NCBI RefSeq assembly: GCF_009617585.1
Contig: NZ_WIXI01000045.1
Span: 248,001-312,000, forward strand
Source: Endobacterium cereale
GTDB lineage: Bacteria > Pseudomonadota > Alphaproteobacteria > Rhizobiales > Rhizobiaceae
Direction: 5' to 3'
Length of the DNA: 64,000 nucleotides
The notes beneath the pieces were generated by a model, which had not been told where the DNA came from, ran no database searches, and saw only the letters and a program-made list of their open reading frames with translations. Shown here piece after piece: positions 62,182 through 64,000 of the stretch. The translations under genes were made by a program, and so were the position numbers. Position 1 is the stretch's first letter, and each line of letters starts with the position of its first letter.

Positions 62182-63723
62182 ATGAGCTTTTTTGAAAGCC
62201 TGCTTATCCTTCTGCTCGTCGCCGTCGTGCTTTTGCAGTTTTCCCGGCGGCTCGGCGTCCCTTATCCTTCCATGCTCGCCATCGCGGGAGCCGCTGTCGC
62301 GCTGGTACCGGGCATGCCCTATATTGCCCTCGATCCGCATGTGGCGCTCGCCCTGTTCATCGCCCCTGCGCTCATGGATGCGGCCTTCGATTTTCCGGTC
62401 GGCACAGCGAAACGTTTCTGGCTACCGCTTCTTGTCTTTGCGATCGGCGGCGTCATCGTCACCGCCGCCTGCGTGGCCTGGATCGGCTGGGCTTTCGCCG
62501 GCCTGCCTTTTGCTGCGGCCCTCGTACTGGGTGCCATAGTGGCCCCGCCGGATGCGGCAGCGGCCACGGCGGTGCTGTCATCGATGACGATCCCGCGCGA
62601 CACCGACACGATCCTGCGCGGCGAGAGCCTGTTCAACGATGCTGCCGCACTTCTGATCTTCGATGCGGCGCTCGCCATCCAGTCGGCCGGAGGGGTCGAT
62701 CGCGAGGTGGCCTTGCACCTTGGCCTTGCGGTGCCGGGCGGCATCGCGCTTGGTCTGGCGGCGGCCTGGGCAGCACAGCGGCTGCGCCGTTTCGTGGCCG
62801 GCACGCTCGGCGGCATCGTGCTGCAATTCGTGCAGACGTTTCTGCTCTGGATCATCGCCGAACGGCTGGAACTGTCAGCCGTCCTTGCCATCGTCACCTT
62901 CGCAATGGCCATGGCGCGCAGCTCGCCCGGCCGCTCTTCCACCCGCATGCGGGTACAATCCTATGCGGTATGGACAGTGGTCGTCTTCGTGCTCAATGTC
63001 ATGGCGTTTCTGCTGATGGGCATGCAGGTGCGCGACATCGTGCGGGAAATGGAAGCCGGGCATCTCGGCCAGGCCATCGGCTTTGCGCTTGTCGTGATCG
63101 CGGTTGTGGTGGTCGTGCGCCTTGTCATTTGCTTCGGCTTCAACCGCATCCATGCCTGGTTCGTGGTGCGTCGCGGCGAGCCGGAACCGGCAACGGTGAC
63201 GCAATCCCTGCTGGCCGGGTGGTGTGGTATGCGCGGACTGGTGACGCTTGCAACGGCATTCGCCCTGCCCGCTGATTTTCCTCAGCGGGATATCGTGGTG
63301 CTGACCGCCTTTGCCGTGGTGCTGGCGACACTTGTCGTTCAGGGCCTGACGCTGACGCCGATCATTCGCTGGCTGAACCTTGATCGGCGTGAGGCGGGCC
63401 ATGGCGAGATGATTCATCTGCGCGGAAAGATCGCTCAGGCAGGCCTCTCGCGGCTCAAGGATATAACCGGGCCGGAAGCCGAACTCCTGCGCAGCAAATT
63501 TTCCATAGAGCGTACGGCCGTGTCCGACGAAACGGCAGAACAATCACTCAATGCCTATCGCAAGCTGGCATTGAAGGCGATCGCCGCCCAGCGGGAAAAG
63601 CTCGAATATTTGCGCTCCAAACATCTGGTGAATGTCGAGGAGTACAATTTTCTGCTGGAAGAGATCGACTGGCGCGAGCTTTCGGTGCTGCCGGCGGATG
63701 CGCGGCGGATCGAGGAAATCTGA
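62182..63723 (+). CDS. Na+/H+ antiporter (CPA1/NhaP type)
   Basis: A 513-residue antiporter. About 12 helices fill residues 1-410. Motifs of the CPA1 family are visible: APPDAAAATAVLSSMTIPRD with Asp near 116, RGESLFNDAAALLIFDAAL near 150, and GMRGLVTLATAFALP near 350. The C-terminal 95 residues are charged and cytoplasmic (IHLRGKIAQAGLSRLKDI and QSLNAYRKLALKAIAAQREK). It likely exchanges Na+ (or K+) for H+ across the inner membrane. Upstream neighbours are membrane paralogs of unknown function. Confidence 0.92.
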   Translation: MSFFESLLILLLVAVVLLQFSRRLGVPYPSMLAIAGAAVALVPGMPYIALDPHVALALFIAPALMDAAFDFPVGTAKRFWLPLLVFAIGGVIVTAACVAWIGWAFAGLPFAAALVLGAIVAPPDAAAATAVLSSMTIPRDTDTILRGESLFNDAAALLIFDAALAIQSAGGVDREVALHLGLAVPGGIALGLAAAWAAQRLRRFVAGTLGGIVLQFVQTFLLWIIAERLELSAVLAIVTFAMAMARSSPGRSSTRMRVQSYAVWTVVVFVLNVMAFLLMGMQVRDIVREMEAGHLGQAIGFALVVIAVVVVVRLVICFGFNRIHAWFVVRRGEPEPATVTQSLLAGWCGMRGLVTLATAFALPADFPQRDIVVLTAFAVVLATLVVQGLTLTPIIRWLNLDRREAGHGEMIHLRGKIAQAGLSRLKDITGPEAELLRSKFSIERTAVSDETAEQSLNAYRKLALKAIAAQREKLEYLRSKHLVNVEEYNFLLEEIDWRELSVLPADARRIEEI

Positions 63724-63726
63724 CAA

Positions 63727-63756
63727 AAAACGCCCGGGTCCTTTCGGAACCGGGCG
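63727..63756 (-). terminator. Terminator of the partial minus-strand gene
   Basis: On the minus strand, stem CGCCCGGTTCC / GGACCCGGGCG (one mismatch, GAAA loop) followed by TTTTTT, about 28 bases after the stop at 63784. Confidence 0.8.
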
Positions 63757-63783
63757 GCTGTATTCCTGTCGTGTCAGCGCGGA

Positions 63784-64000
63784 TCAGTAATAACCGCGAC
63801 CGTTATGGCTCTTGCGGTAGATATTGCGGTTGGCACGATCCTGCATGCGCTCGATCCGGCGGTGTTCGCTGCGGGTTATACGGCCATCGCGGGCAGCGGA
63901 GCGCTTGGCGCGATCGATGCGGTGCTGCTGGCGCTGCAGGTTACGATATTCGCGCGGCGTCAGGTCGCCACGGCGCGCGCTGCGGTGAATACGATAATCC
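63784..64000 (-). CDS. Small very basic protein, partial (start outside window)
   Basis: The last 71 codons of a minus-strand gene that continues past the window edge. The product is rich in Arg and His (RGDLTPREYRNLQRQQHRID, then RDGRITRSEHRRIERMQDRA), a pattern I recall from short periplasmic or surface proteins of Rhizobiaceae. It ends ...NGRGYY and has a terminator at 63727-63756. No function is assigned. Confidence 0.7.
   Translation of the reverse strand, partial: DYRIHRSARRGDLTPREYRNLQRQQHRIDRAKRSAARDGRITRSEHRRIERMQDRANRNIYRKSHNGRGYY

Overview
The window is a stretch of chromosome from an alphaproteobacterium of the order Rhizobiales, most likely Rhizobiaceae (Agrobacterium/Rhizobium-like). 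The evidence is the high G+C coding bias, an F0 ATP synthase operon with paired b and b' subunits, the waaA/lpxK lipid A block beside DUF2093, DUF4170, inositol-monophosphatase and PmbA genes, an endonuclease-type MutL, and intergenic palindromes of the GTCATCC...GGATGAC kind seen in rhizobia. I found no rRNA, tRNA, CRISPR array, insertion sequence or replication origin. Genes are dense and mostly housekeeping, broken by short accessory islands.

Layout. 1-6.6 kb: end of a polyprenyl synthase, a TPR/LysM protein, ispE, moaB, a small glycosyltransferase-like gene, a radical SAM protein and rnhB. 6.7-8.2 kb: two orphan genes inserted between rnhB and the atp operon; the downstream one ends in a decayed copy of the atpF 3' end and terminator. 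8.2-11 kb: atpI-B-E-b'-b (minus strand). 11.2-16 kb: a SleB cell-wall hydrolase, CorA, an Mrp/ApbC P-loop protein, a candidate small RNA and an orphan LuxR-type regulator. 16.2-20.4 kb: an IclR regulator diverging from a four-gene De Ley-Doudoroff-type galactose operon (SDR dehydrogenase, dgoK, dgoA, lactonase). 20.6-27.5 kb: a PRC-barrel protein, an N-demethylase-type flavoprotein, an orphan gene, a GGDEF-EAL protein and a kinase-less PAS-PAS-REC protein. 27.8-36 kb: mutL, DUF2093 and the lipid A/Kdo block. 36-43 kb: a KefB-type antiporter, a possible small nuclease toxin, a patatin, rsmD, a pseudouridine synthase with a very long Arg/Gly repeat tail, and tadA. 43-52 kb: a lipoprotein, ileS, a Phd/VapC pair and a lone BrnA-like gene, ribF, a HAD phosphatase and chrA. 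52.8-55 kb: CIRCE-controlled groESL. 55.1-56.7 kb: three genes resembling polymorphic-toxin immunity genes. 56.8-64 kb: a divergent MFS/TetR pair, a P-loop kinase-like protein, a lytic transglycosylase, tandem paralogous membrane proteins, a Na+/H+ antiporter and a partial small basic protein.

Working together: ispE and the polyprenyl synthase supply isoprenoids and the quinone tail; the atp operon makes the membrane half of ATP synthase; the galactose cluster oxidises galactose towards pyruvate and glyceraldehyde-3-phosphate but lacks its dehydratase here; waaA and lpxK finish the Kdo-lipid A core; ileS, tadA, rsmD and the RluB-like enzyme serve translation. The most interesting material is the accessory part: the toxin-free immunity cassette after groEL, the small BECR-like nuclease candidate, the atpF terminator duplication, the candidate small RNA beside the LuxR gene, the repeat-tailed pseudouridine synthase and the tandem membrane paralogs. 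No single locus shows a clearly new multi-gene system. All functions are inferred from sequence patterns and remembered family features; no search was run.
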